Below, piece by piece: positions 16,273 through 23,858 of a stretch of DNA of 55,589 nt. A program made the position numbers and the translations under genes. The notes beneath the pieces are model-generated. The model was given only the letters and a program-made list of their open reading frames with translations, did not search any database and had not been told where the DNA came from. This DNA comes from Streptomyces sp. T39 (lineage in GTDB: Bacteria > Actinomycetota > Actinomycetes > Streptomycetales > Streptomycetaceae), in NCBI RefSeq assembly GCF_008042045.1, contig NZ_RDBP01000037.1:187949-243537 (forward strand), in the 5' to 3' direction. Numbering within the stretch: position 1 is the first letter of the stretch; every line of letters begins with the position of its first letter.

Positions 16273-19062
16273 TCAGACCAGCGTGTTGTAGATCTGCCAG
16301 CCGTTGCCGACCGAGGAACGGGCGGCGAAGGGGGTGACCGGGTTGCCGGTGCCCTTGTAGAACCAGAGCGCGCCGGACGGCTCGCGGCCCACCATGTCGG
16401 GGAAGCCGTCCTTGTTCAGGTCGCCGGTGGCCACCAGCGCGTTGAACATGTTCCAGCCGCCGCCGACCTTGACGCGCTTGGCGTACGGCGCGGCGGCGTT
16501 GCCGGTGCCCTTGTAGAACCACAGGTAGCCGGCGGTGTCGCGGCCGACGGCGTCGGCCTTGCCGTCCTTGTCGAGGTCACCGAGGGCGAGCAGCATGTTG
16601 TACGTCTGCCAGCCGTCGCCGATCTTCACCCGGCGGGCGAACGGGGCGGCCGGGTTGCCGGTGCCCTTGTAGTACCAGAGCGCGCCCGACGGCTCACGGC
16701 CCAGCATGTCCGCGAGGCCGTCGCCGTCGAGGTCCTGCGAACCGACGATCATGTTGAACATGTTCCAGCCGGGACCGACCGCGACCCGGGCCTTGAAGGG
16801 CTGGTCGGGGTTGCCGCTGCCCTGGTAGTACCAGAGGTTGCCCGAGGCGTCCCGCGCGACGATGTCACCGGTGCCGTCCGCGCGCAGCGGGCCGAAGTCG
16901 GTGATCGCGGTGAAGCCCTGCCAGCCGCCGCCGATCCGGTAGCGGGAGAAGAACGGCGTCGTCGCGCTGCCGGTGCCCTGGTACTGGTACAGCGAACCGG
17001 AGGCGTCCCGGGCGAGCGCGTTGAACCGGGTGGTGCCGTTGTCCGCGGCGGTGGGCGCGGCCTCGGTGAGGTCGGTGGACTTCACCCAGGCGAGCCGGTG
17101 GTTCCAGCGGATCGGGACGTAGGTGTCGGTGGTGCCGACCACCCGCACCTGCGCGGAGCCGAAGAAGTCGTCGCCGACGACCGCGTCACCGGCCTTCGCG
17201 TACGCCTGGCCGCTCGCGACCGTGTACTTGGAGAGGTGTGCCGGGTTGTCCGTCGGCGCGGACTGACCGGTGCCGGTGTACGCCGACGCCTCGGGGAAGG
17301 TCCGGCCGTAGATCTTCGCCCCGGTCACGGGCTTGACCAGGGTCCCTCCGGTGACCGGAGCGGTGAACTGGCCGCCGGGGTTGCGGAACCACGCCTTCTT
17401 CCCGCCGTACCAGATCGCCGTCCAGTCGTTCTTGGCCTCGGCGACGACATAGGTGCCGCCCGCCACGACCTTGTTGCCCCAGTTCGGGCCCTCGGACCAG
17501 AGGTAGGACGGGAAGTACGGGTCGGTGATCGTGGCCGACGAGGTGGACGCCGAGGAGTAGAGGTACAGGAAGTTCGACGGGCGCGGGTCGACCGGCTTGG
17601 ACGCGCCGCCGTAGGTCAGCGTGGGCTGGTTCGCCGTGGTGAACGGCGGCACCACACGGACCAGCTGGCCCGCCTTGAGCGGACCGCCCGCGCCGCCGGC
17701 GCCGGTGGGCGCGCCGAGCAGCGACATGTAGTGGTTCCAGTCCCAGTAGGGACCGGCGTCCCAGTGCATGCCGGAGACCTTGTCGTCCAGCTGACCGGGG
17801 ACCTCGTCGTGGCCGACGATGTGCTCGCGGTCCAGCGGCACCCCGTACTTCGCCGCCAGGAACTTCACCAGCGCGGCGGAGGACTCGTACTGCGGCTCGG
17901 TGTACCAGCTGCCCGCCTTGATGGCGTAGCCCTCGTGCTCGATGCCGATGTCGTGCATGTTCGCGGTCCAGTTGCCCGCGTGCCAGGCGATGTTCTTGTT
18001 CTCGACCATCTGGGTGACCAGACCGTCGGAGGCGCGGATCAGGTAGTGCGCGCTGCCCCGGGCCGTGGCGCTCTGGAAGGCGCTGATGGTGCCCGCGTAG
18101 CTGCCCTCGGTGTCGTGGACGACGATCCGGCGGACGTCGAACCCGCCGGCCTGGGCGGAACGGTTCGCCAGGGTGTAGTTGCGCTGCCCGGTGCTCGGGA
18201 CCTCGGCGGGGACGTAGTTGCAGTTCAGTCCGGCCGGGCACTCGGGCGTCGGGAGGGCCGTGGTGCTCGCGGTCGTCGCCAGCGGCACCTTCGACGGCTT
18301 GACCGGGGTGACGGACGGGTCGGCCGGCAGCGTGAGCTGCTCGCCGTCGGCGGTGACCCGCTTCTCGCCCGTGCGGATCGACTCGAAGACGCGCTTCGCG
18401 AAGAGGTCGGCGCCCTTCCTGTCGGGCGACTGGCTGTAGCGGGCGACGGCCGCGTACCACTGGTCCGCGTCGTCCGGCAGGTCGCCGGTGGCCTGCTTCT
18501 GGTACTCCGCGAGGAGGGCGGCGCCGGCGCGGATGCTCTCCCCGGTGTCCGACTTCACGGACTCCTCGGAGCCGTCGATCAGCTGCGCGGCCTCGTCGAG
18601 GGTGTGCAGCCGGGGGTCGTCGGTGTCGACCGTCTCGTCCGGCAGCGCCGCGAGGGCCGCGGCGGCGTCGAAGGTCTTCTCGATCTCCGGGTTGCCGCTC
18701 GCGTTCAGGTGCGCCAGGCGCTCCTTGCTGTCGTGCTGCTCGACGTCCCCGGGCTCCACGCTGGTCAGCCCCATGACGTTGTACGCGCCGGTGACGCTGG
18801 GCTCGCCGGCGTGCGACTCCCAGCGGGTCTGCCGGTAGGAGACGGCCATGAGCACGCTCTGGGGCACGTCGAACTCGCGCGCCGCGTCCGCGAACTGCGA
18901 CTGGAGCGTCTCGGGCCGGGCGGGGCCGGCCTCGTCGCCGATGCCCACGAGGCCGGGCGAGGCCACCGCGACGGTGCCGATGGTCGCGGTGGCGACGACA
19001 GCGGCCGCCGCACCGTAAAAGAGTCGTTTCTTCTTGCGATCTCTGCGGTGACCCTGACTCAC
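16273..19062 (-). CDS. secreted N-acetylmuramoyl-L-alanine amidase with FG-GAP/VCBS-like repeats
   Basis: A 929-residue exported protein. A basic N terminus (RKKKR) leads into a hydrophobic signal/anchor. Residues about 45-250 resemble a lysozyme-like or transglycosylase-like helical domain. An amidase_2/PGRP domain follows (RRIVVHDTEGSYAG, HYLIRASDGLVTQM, WHAGNW, GIEHEGY, HDEVPG), with zinc-ligand histidines. A long linker then leads to at least five ~48-residue repeats of the form GDLDKDGKADAVGR...LWFYKGTGN, a beta-propeller-type module with Ca-binding-like DxDxDG loops. It would cleave the stem peptide from muramic acid. GTG 19062 is chosen; GTG 19068 is possible. Confidence 0.88.
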   Translation of the reverse strand: MSQGHRRDRKKKRLFYGAAAAVVATATIGTVAVASPGLVGIGDEAGPARPETLQSQFADAAREFDVPQSVLMAVSYRQTRWESHAGEPSVTGAYNVMGLTSVEPGDVEQHDSKERLAHLNASGNPEIEKTFDAAAALAALPDETVDTDDPRLHTLDEAAQLIDGSEESVKSDTGESIRAGAALLAEYQKQATGDLPDDADQWYAAVARYSQSPDRKGADLFAKRVFESIRTGEKRVTADGEQLTLPADPSVTPVKPSKVPLATTASTTALPTPECPAGLNCNYVPAEVPSTGQRNYTLANRSAQAGGFDVRRIVVHDTEGSYAGTISAFQSATARGSAHYLIRASDGLVTQMVENKNIAWHAGNWTANMHDIGIEHEGYAIKAGSWYTEPQYESSAALVKFLAAKYGVPLDREHIVGHDEVPGQLDDKVSGMHWDAGPYWDWNHYMSLLGAPTGAGGAGGPLKAGQLVRVVPPFTTANQPTLTYGGASKPVDPRPSNFLYLYSSASTSSATITDPYFPSYLWSEGPNWGNKVVAGGTYVVAEAKNDWTAIWYGGKKAWFRNPGGQFTAPVTGGTLVKPVTGAKIYGRTFPEASAYTGTGQSAPTDNPAHLSKYTVASGQAYAKAGDAVVGDDFFGSAQVRVVGTTDTYVPIRWNHRLAWVKSTDLTEAAPTAADNGTTRFNALARDASGSLYQYQGTGSATTPFFSRYRIGGGWQGFTAITDFGPLRADGTGDIVARDASGNLWYYQGSGNPDQPFKARVAVGPGWNMFNMIVGSQDLDGDGLADMLGREPSGALWYYKGTGNPAAPFARRVKIGDGWQTYNMLLALGDLDKDGKADAVGRDTAGYLWFYKGTGNAAAPYAKRVKVGGGWNMFNALVATGDLNKDGFPDMVGREPSGALWFYKGTGNPVTPFAARSSVGNGWQIYNTLV
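16280..17040. repeat. tandem degenerate ~147-bp coding repeats
   Basis: The 3' end of the amidase gene consists of recurring blocks, each encoding a ~48-residue FG-GAP-like unit; CCCTTGTAGAACCA/CCCTTGTAGTACCAG-type segments recur at regular spacing. Such arrays are prone to assembly collapse and to recombination. Confidence 0.75.
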
Positions 19063-19222
19063 GCCCACCCCTGGTCTGTGTTGTGTTGTGATCGGTTTCG
19101 ACAGCGCGCCGCAGGGTAACACCACTCGTTCGAGCGAATACCCTCGGGGGACATTCCGGGCGGCCGTCTCAGTGACTGGGCAATGGGCCGGACACTTCCC
19201 GCAACCCCGTAGTGTTGACGGC

Positions 19223-20575
19223 GTGACCGTGAACGCTAAGACCACCGCTACCGGTGGCAACACCTGGCGACACCTGCCCGCGGCGCAGCAGCCCGAGTAC
19301 CCGGATGCCGAGGCTCTGCGCGATGTGATCGCGGACCTCGAGTCGTATCCGCCGCTCGTCTTCGCGGGCGAGTGCGACCAGCTGCGCGCCCGGATGGGAG
19401 CCGTCGCCAAGGGCGAGGCGTTCCTTCTCCAGGGCGGCGACTGCGCCGAGGCCTTCGACGCGGTGTCCGCCGACCACATCCGCAACAAGCTGAAGACCCT
19501 GCTCCAGATGGGCGCCGTGCTCACGTACGCCGCCTCGGTGCCGGTGGTCAAGGTCGGCCGGATCGCCGGCCAGTACTCCAAGCCGCGCTCCAAGCCGACC
19601 GAGACCCGCGACGGGGTCACGCTGCCCACCTACCGCGGCGACTCCGTCAACGGCTTCGACTTCACCGAGGACGCGCGCATCCCGGACCCCGAGCGCCTGA
19701 AGCGGATGTACAACGCCTCCGCGTCGACGCTCAACCTGGTGCGCGCCTTCACCACCGGCGGCTACGCCGACCTGCGCCAGGTCCACGCCTGGAACCAGGA
19801 CTTCGTGAAGTCGTCCCCCTCGGGCCAGCGCTACGAGCAGCTCGCGCGCGAGATCGACAACGCGCTGAACTTCATGAAGGCGTGCGGCACCGACCCGGCG
19901 GAGTTCCGCACGGTCGAGTTCTTCGCCTCCCACGAGGCGCTGCTGCTGGACTACGAGTCGGCCCTCACCCGTGTCGACTCCCGTACGGGCCACCTGTACG
20001 ACGTGTCGGGCCACATGGTCTGGATCGGCGAGCGCACCCGCCAGCTGGACGGGGCGCACATCGAGTTCGCCTCCCGGATCCGCAACCCGATCGGCATCAA
20101 GCTCGGCCCGACGACGACGGTCGACGAGGCCCTGAGCTACGTCGACAAGCTGGACCCCGAGCGCGAGCCCGGCCGGCTGACCTTCATCGTCCGCATGGGC
20201 GCCGACAAGGTCCGCGACAAGCTCCCCGAGCTGGTCGAGAAGGTCACCGCCTCCGGTGCGACCGTTGCCTGGGTGACCGACCCGATGCACGGCAACACCT
20301 TCGAGGCCGCCTCCGGCCACAAGACCCGCCGCTTCGACGACGTGCTGGACGAGGTCAAGGGCTTCTTCGAGGTCCACAAGGCGCTCGGCACGCACCCGGG
20401 CGGCATCCACGTCGAGCTGACCGGTGACGACGTCACCGAGTGCGTGGGCGGCGGCGACGAGATCTTCGTCGACGATCTGCACCAGCGCTACGAGACGGCC
20501 TGCGACCCCCGGCTCAACCGGAGCCAGTCGCTGGACCTCGCCTTCCTGGTCGCGGAGATGTACCGCGACCAGTAG
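19223..20575 (+). CDS. aroH: 3-deoxy-7-phosphoheptulonate synthase, class II
   Basis: A 450-residue class II DAHP synthase, which condenses phosphoenolpyruvate and erythrose 4-phosphate at the head of the shikimate pathway. Diagnostic stretches are PPLVFAGECDQLR, FLLQGGDCAEAF (metal-ligand Cys), VKVGRIAGQYSKPRS, WIGERTRQLDGAH and WVTDPMHGNT. Length equals the Streptomyces enzyme. Start GTG 19223 (MTVNAKTT); a second GTG lies six bases on. It is divergent from the amidase gene and ends in a very strong hairpin. Confidence 0.95.
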   Translation: MTVNAKTTATGGNTWRHLPAAQQPEYPDAEALRDVIADLESYPPLVFAGECDQLRARMGAVAKGEAFLLQGGDCAEAFDAVSADHIRNKLKTLLQMGAVLTYAASVPVVKVGRIAGQYSKPRSKPTETRDGVTLPTYRGDSVNGFDFTEDARIPDPERLKRMYNASASTLNLVRAFTTGGYADLRQVHAWNQDFVKSSPSGQRYEQLAREIDNALNFMKACGTDPAEFRTVEFFASHEALLLDYESALTRVDSRTGHLYDVSGHMVWIGERTRQLDGAHIEFASRIRNPIGIKLGPTTTVDEALSYVDKLDPEREPGRLTFIVRMGADKVRDKLPELVEKVTASGATVAWVTDPMHGNTFEAASGHKTRRFDDVLDEVKGFFEVHKALGTHPGGIHVELTGDDVTECVGGGDEIFVDDLHQRYETACDPRLNRSQSLDLAFLVAEMYRDQ

Positions 20576-20585
20576 CGACGGCATG

Positions 20586-20630
20586 ACGACGGTGGGGCGC
20601 GGATCGCTGTGATCCGCGCCCCACCGTCGT
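20586..20630 (+). terminator. 20-bp perfect-stem terminator of aroH
   Basis: Stem 20586-20605 pairs perfectly with 20611-20630, with a 5-nt loop, starting ten bases after the aroH stop. It is followed by TTCTCC rather than a strong T tract. Confidence 0.85.
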
Positions 20631-20667
20631 TCTCCGGGCTTTTGTGCGCCGCACCCGGCGGGTAAGG

Positions 20668-20686
20668 TTAGGTTAGCCTCACCGAT
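20668..20686 (+). promoter_or_regulatory. iron box (DmdR/DtxR-type operator) of bfd
   Basis: TTAGGTTAGCCTCACCGAT matches the DtxR/DmdR iron-box pattern TTAGGTTAGSCTAACCTAA closely in its left half and centre. It lies 50 bp upstream of the bfd start. It predicts repression of bfd by Fe-bound DmdR1 when iron is ample. Confidence 0.85.
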
Positions 20687-20736
20687 CCACGGAGGGGTGA
20701 CCCTTCGATCCGGCGCCGCCCCGGGAGGTGAACCGC

Positions 20737-21003
20737 GTGTACGTCTGCTCGTGTTTCGGCATCACGGAGAAGCAGGTCAAGGAGCACGCGGAGGCCGGGG
20801 CCTGCACCCCCCGCCAGATCGCGTCGGTCTCCAAGGCGGGCACCGACTGCGGATCGTGCGTACGCCGTATCCAGGGCCTGCTCGGCCGGGGCGCCTGCCC
20901 CCGTCGTGAGCTGCTCGACCAGGGCGAGGGCGCGGGCGTGCTCGCCGCCGACCCCCTCGCATCCCCGCTGCCGGCCGCCGCGGCGCTCGACGAAGCGGCC
21001 TGA
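20737..21003 (+). CDS. bfd: bacterioferritin-associated ferredoxin-like [2Fe-2S] protein
   Basis: An 88-residue protein with the BFD-type cysteine pattern CSC at the N terminus and CGSC about 33 residues later, binding a [2Fe-2S] cluster. In other bacteria Bfd reduces the heme of bacterioferritin to release stored iron; the bacterioferritin gene is the convergent neighbour. GTG 20737 is favoured because GGAGG lies eight bases upstream; GTG 20728 overlaps that site. The Ala-rich C terminus ends in a 32-bp duplication. An iron box precedes it. Confidence 0.9.
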   Translation: MYVCSCFGITEKQVKEHAEAGACTPRQIASVSKAGTDCGSCVRRIQGLLGRGACPRRELLDQGEGAGVLAADPLASPLPAAAALDEAA

Positions 21004-21041
21004 GGCCGGCCGCGGCGCTCGACGAAGCGGCCTGAGGCCGG
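20978..21041. repeat. perfect 32-bp tandem duplication across the bfd stop
   Basis: 20978-21009 is repeated exactly at 21010-21041. The unit includes the last codons and TGA of bfd, so the duplicate repeats the stop region downstream and leaves the protein unchanged. Confidence 0.9.
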
Positions 21042-21070
21042 TCCGCGCGCCGCGCGACGGCCCCGCAGGG

Positions 21071-21550
21071 TCAGCTCTCCGGCTGCTCGATCAGCTGGGC
21101 GATGTAGAGCGGCTCCCCGAGCTTCTCGACGAGCTCCAGCTGGGTGTCGAGGTAGTCGATGTGGTGCTCCTCGTCCTCCAGGATGGACTCGAAGATGTTC
21201 GCCGAGGTGATGTCCCCCTTGGCCCGCATCACCTCGATGCCCCGCTTGAGGCGGTCGATCGCCTCCACCTCCACCTGCCGGTCCGCCTGGAACATCTCCG
21301 TGACGGTCTGGCCCACGCGGACGTGGAACAAACGCTGGTAGTTGGGCAGCCCGTCGAGGAAGAGGATCCGGTCGGTGAGGACCTCGGCGTGCTTCATCTC
21401 GTCGAAGGACTCGGCCCGGGTGTATTTGGCGAGTTTGGTCCAGCCGAAGTTCTCCTGCATCTTCGCGTGCAGGAAGTACTGGTTGATCGCGGTCAATTCG
21501 GCGGTCAGCTGCTCGTTGAGGAACTCGATGACCTCGGGGTCGCCCTGCAT
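21071..21550 (-). CDS. bfr: bacterioferritin
   Basis: A 159-residue ferritin-like four-helix protein, the standard bacterioferritin length. Ferroxidase ligands appear in the first helix (NEQLTAELTAINQYFLH), in FDEMKHAEVLTDRILFLDG with the heme-ligand Met, and in ILEDEEHHIDYLDTQLELV. It oxidises and stores iron in a 24-mer shell. AAGGAG lies before the ATG. It is convergent with bfd. No iron box is visible upstream, so its control may differ from that of bfd. Confidence 0.95.
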   Translation of the reverse strand: MQGDPEVIEFLNEQLTAELTAINQYFLHAKMQENFGWTKLAKYTRAESFDEMKHAEVLTDRILFLDGLPNYQRLFHVRVGQTVTEMFQADRQVEVEAIDRLKRGIEVMRAKGDITSANIFESILEDEEHHIDYLDTQLELVEKLGEPLYIAQLIEQPES

Positions 21551-21694
21551 CGCAGAGGCTCCTTCCGCACGTATGACTGGGCAGGTCCCGCATCCTTGCA
21601 CCGCGGCCGGTGACCGTCCAGTAAGTGCCTCCTTAGTAGGAGTTGCCCGAATGGGCCCGTACCTGGTCATGACCACCCCTCGCGGTCTGTCACC

Positions 21695-22336
21695 ATGGAT
21701 GACATGGGTCAGCCGGAAAGCCGGGAATACCGCGCACCACAGGGGTCCGAGCTTCCGCCGGGGCAGCGACTCCAGCGCGGCTGGCCGGTCACCCACTACG
21801 GACCCGTGCCCAAGTTCAAGCCCGACCGCTGGGAGTTCAGGGTCTTCGGCGCCACCGCCGACGGGGACAAGCGCTGCTGGAACCACGAGGAGTTCTCGGC
21901 CCTTCCGTTCGCCACCGTGGTCGCCGATCTGCACTGCGTCACGAAGTTCAGCATGCTGGGGGCCGAATGGGGCGGTGTGGCCGCCCGGACCGTGGTCGCC
22001 CTCGCCCCGCCCGCGCCGGCCGTCTCGCACGTCATGGTGTGGGCCGAGTACGGCTTCAGCGCGAATCTGCGGCTCGACGACTTCGTCTCCGAGCGCACGA
22101 TCTTCGCCACGCACAAGGACGGCGAACTGCTCACCGCCGAGCACGGTTTCCCGCTGCGGCTGGTGGTGCCGCAGCTGTACGCCTGGAAGGGCCCCAAGTG
22201 GGTCCGCGGCATCGAGTACATGACCGCCGACCGGCGCGGATTCTGGGAGGAGCGCGGCTACCACAACGTCGGCGACCCCTGGAAGGAGCAGCGCTACTCC
22301 TACCAGGAGGAGCCGGGGGACGGCCCGGAGCTCTGA
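21695..22336 (+). CDS. sulfite oxidase-like molybdopterin-binding protein
   Basis: A 213-residue oxidoreductase of the sulfite oxidase/MsrP molybdopterin fold without a signal peptide. Cys81 in ADLHCVTKFS is the expected molybdenum ligand. Other family marks are WEFRVFG, YGFSANLRLDD, FPLRLVVPQLYAWKGPKWVRGIEY read in segments, and FWEERGYHNVGDPW at the C terminus. Its cytoplasmic substrate is unknown. No ribosome site precedes ATG 21695; ATG 21704 is an alternative. It may be leaderless. Confidence 0.88.
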   Translation: MDDMGQPESREYRAPQGSELPPGQRLQRGWPVTHYGPVPKFKPDRWEFRVFGATADGDKRCWNHEEFSALPFATVVADLHCVTKFSMLGAEWGGVAARTVVALAPPAPAVSHVMVWAEYGFSANLRLDDFVSERTIFATHKDGELLTAEHGFPLRLVVPQLYAWKGPKWVRGIEYMTADRRGFWEERGYHNVGDPWKEQRYSYQEEPGDGPEL

Positions 22337-22349
22337 GCCGCCGGGCGCC

Positions 22350-22916
22350 TCAGTGGTACCGGTGCACCACCGCGTGCCCCTTGCCGCGGCCGATCAGCCA
22401 CTTGTTCACCGGGGTGGTGACCAGGAAGGCGACGAGGAAGGCGAAGGCGAGCGCGCCCCAGAAGAGCCCGTCGCCCAGATGCGCATCCATGGCGCCCGGG
22501 ACCAGGAGCAGGACGCCGTTGTCGACGATCTCCATCACGGTGATGGAGAGGGTGTCGGCGGCCAGGGCGACGCCGACGGCGGCCCGCAGGCCCAGGCCGG
22601 CACGGGTGACCGACCGGAGCGTCAGCGAGTAGCCGAAGAGGAACGCCAGGGCGATCGCGAGAGCCATCGTGGGGGCGTTCCCCCAGCCCAGGGCCGTGCC
22701 GATGATCATGCCGAGCACCTCGCCGATGGCGCAGCCGGTGAGGCAGTGCAGGGTGGCCCGGACCGCCGTCGCCCACCCGGTGGTGGCGTGCGCGTCGTGG
22801 TCCCCGTGGCCGGTGTGCCCGCCGTGCTCGTCGTGACGGGCGTGGTCGCCGCGGCCGTCGGGGTGTCCGGTGCGGTGCTGCGACCGGTGCTCGTCGTGCG
22901 GTCCGTGCTGCTCCAT
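22350..22916 (-). CDS. DUF4396 membrane protein with His-rich N terminus
   Basis: A 188-residue protein. The first about 45 residues are exceptionally rich in His, Asp and Gly (more than ten His), a likely cytoplasmic or periplasmic metal-binding tail. Four to five hydrophobic helices follow (starting ATLHCLTGCAIGEVLGMIIG, a DUF4396 hallmark). A copper-type operator 50 bp upstream suggests a role in copper handling. Function is inferred, not known. Confidence 0.85.
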   Translation of the reverse strand: MEQHGPHDEHRSQHRTGHPDGRGDHARHDEHGGHTGHGDHDAHATTGWATAVRATLHCLTGCAIGEVLGMIIGTALGWGNAPTMALAIALAFLFGYSLTLRSVTRAGLGLRAAVGVALAADTLSITVMEIVDNGVLLLVPGAMDAHLGDGLFWGALAFAFLVAFLVTTPVNKWLIGRGKGHAVVHRYH

Positions 22917-22965
22917 GGCCGTGCCCCCATGTCGGATGACGGTTCCTGTCGTACCCGGGAACCGT

Positions 22966-22982
22966 ATACCCCCCAGGGGTAT
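22966..22982 (-). promoter_or_regulatory. CsoR-like copper operator
   Basis: ATACCCCCCAGGGGTAT has perfect 7-bp arms (ATACCCC/GGGGTAT) around a 3-bp centre. This G-tract palindrome resembles CsoR sites controlling copper genes in actinobacteria. It lies 50 bp upstream of the His-rich DUF4396 gene. Confidence 0.7.
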
Positions 22983-23004
22983 TCCTCAAGCGGAGACGCG
23001 CACG

Positions 23005-23853
23005 TCAGCGCAGTGCCTTCAGCCGTGCCACGTCCGCGGCGTGCCCCTCCTTCCCGCCGGGCGTCTCGATGATCAGCGGCACCCCCGCGGTGGCCGGATG
23101 GGCCATCAGCGCGGCGAACGGCCGCTCGCCGATCGTCCCCGCCCCCACGTTCGCGTGGCGGTCCTTGTGCGCGCCCGCCACGTCCTTGGAGTCGTTGGCG
23201 TGGATCAGTTTCAGCCGGCCGTCGCCGACGGTGGCCACCAGCTCGTCCAGGGTGCGCGCCACCCCGTCCGGCGCCGCCAGGTCGTGACCCGCCGCGTGGA
23301 TGTGGCAGGTGTCCAGGCAGACCCCGAGCATCGGATGCGCGTCCAGCGCCGCGAAGTACGGCCCGAAGTCCTCGGCCAGGTAGCACAGCGACGATCCCTG
23401 GCCGGCCGTCGACTCCAGCAGCAGGAAGGGGTCGTCGTCATGGGTCAGCTCGTCCAGCAGCGGCAGCATCCACTCCCGCACCTGGGCCAGCGCCACGTCC
23501 CTGCCGCGGCCGCCGGTCGCCGAGCCCGTGTGCACCACCACCCCGCGGGCGCCGATCTGCCGGGCCCGGCGCAGCGAGTGCCGCAGCGACAGCACGGACT
23601 GCTCGACCGTCGCCACGGTGTGCGAGCCGAAGTTGATCAGATAGGGCGCGTGCACCCAGGCGGACATGCCCTCCGCGGCGCACTCGGCCCGGAACTTCTC
23701 GTCCTCGGCGGGGCTGCCCGTCGGCAGGGCCCAGCCCCGGGGATTGGCCACGAACACCTGGACCGCCTCGGCCGCCAGCTCCCGCGCGTAGGCGAGACCG
23801 GTGGTGGCGAGACCGCCGGCCACGGGGACGTGACCGCCGACGGGGTTGCGCAT
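23005..23853 (-). CDS. nfo: endonuclease IV (AP endonuclease family 2)
   Basis: A 282-residue TIM-barrel AP endonuclease for base-excision repair. Zinc-ligand segments are GGHVPVAGG at the N terminus, VVHTGSATG, LLLESTAGQG, CLDTCHIHAAGHD, IHANDSKD, KDRHANVGAG and the terminal IIETPGG. Length fits the Nfo family. It starts 5 bp after the end of the PASTA kinase gene, so the two are probably co-transcribed. Confidence 0.93.
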   Translation of the reverse strand: MRNPVGGHVPVAGGLATTGLAYARELAAEAVQVFVANPRGWALPTGSPAEDEKFRAECAAEGMSAWVHAPYLINFGSHTVATVEQSVLSLRHSLRRARQIGARGVVVHTGSATGGRGRDVALAQVREWMLPLLDELTHDDDPFLLLESTAGQGSSLCYLAEDFGPYFAALDAHPMLGVCLDTCHIHAAGHDLAAPDGVARTLDELVATVGDGRLKLIHANDSKDVAGAHKDRHANVGAGTIGERPFAALMAHPATAGVPLIIETPGGKEGHAADVARLKALR

Positions 23854-23858
23854 GCGTC

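Noticed and set aside
20586..20630. Operator site downstream of aroH
   Set aside because: The perfect 20-bp stem directly after the stop is better explained as a terminator.
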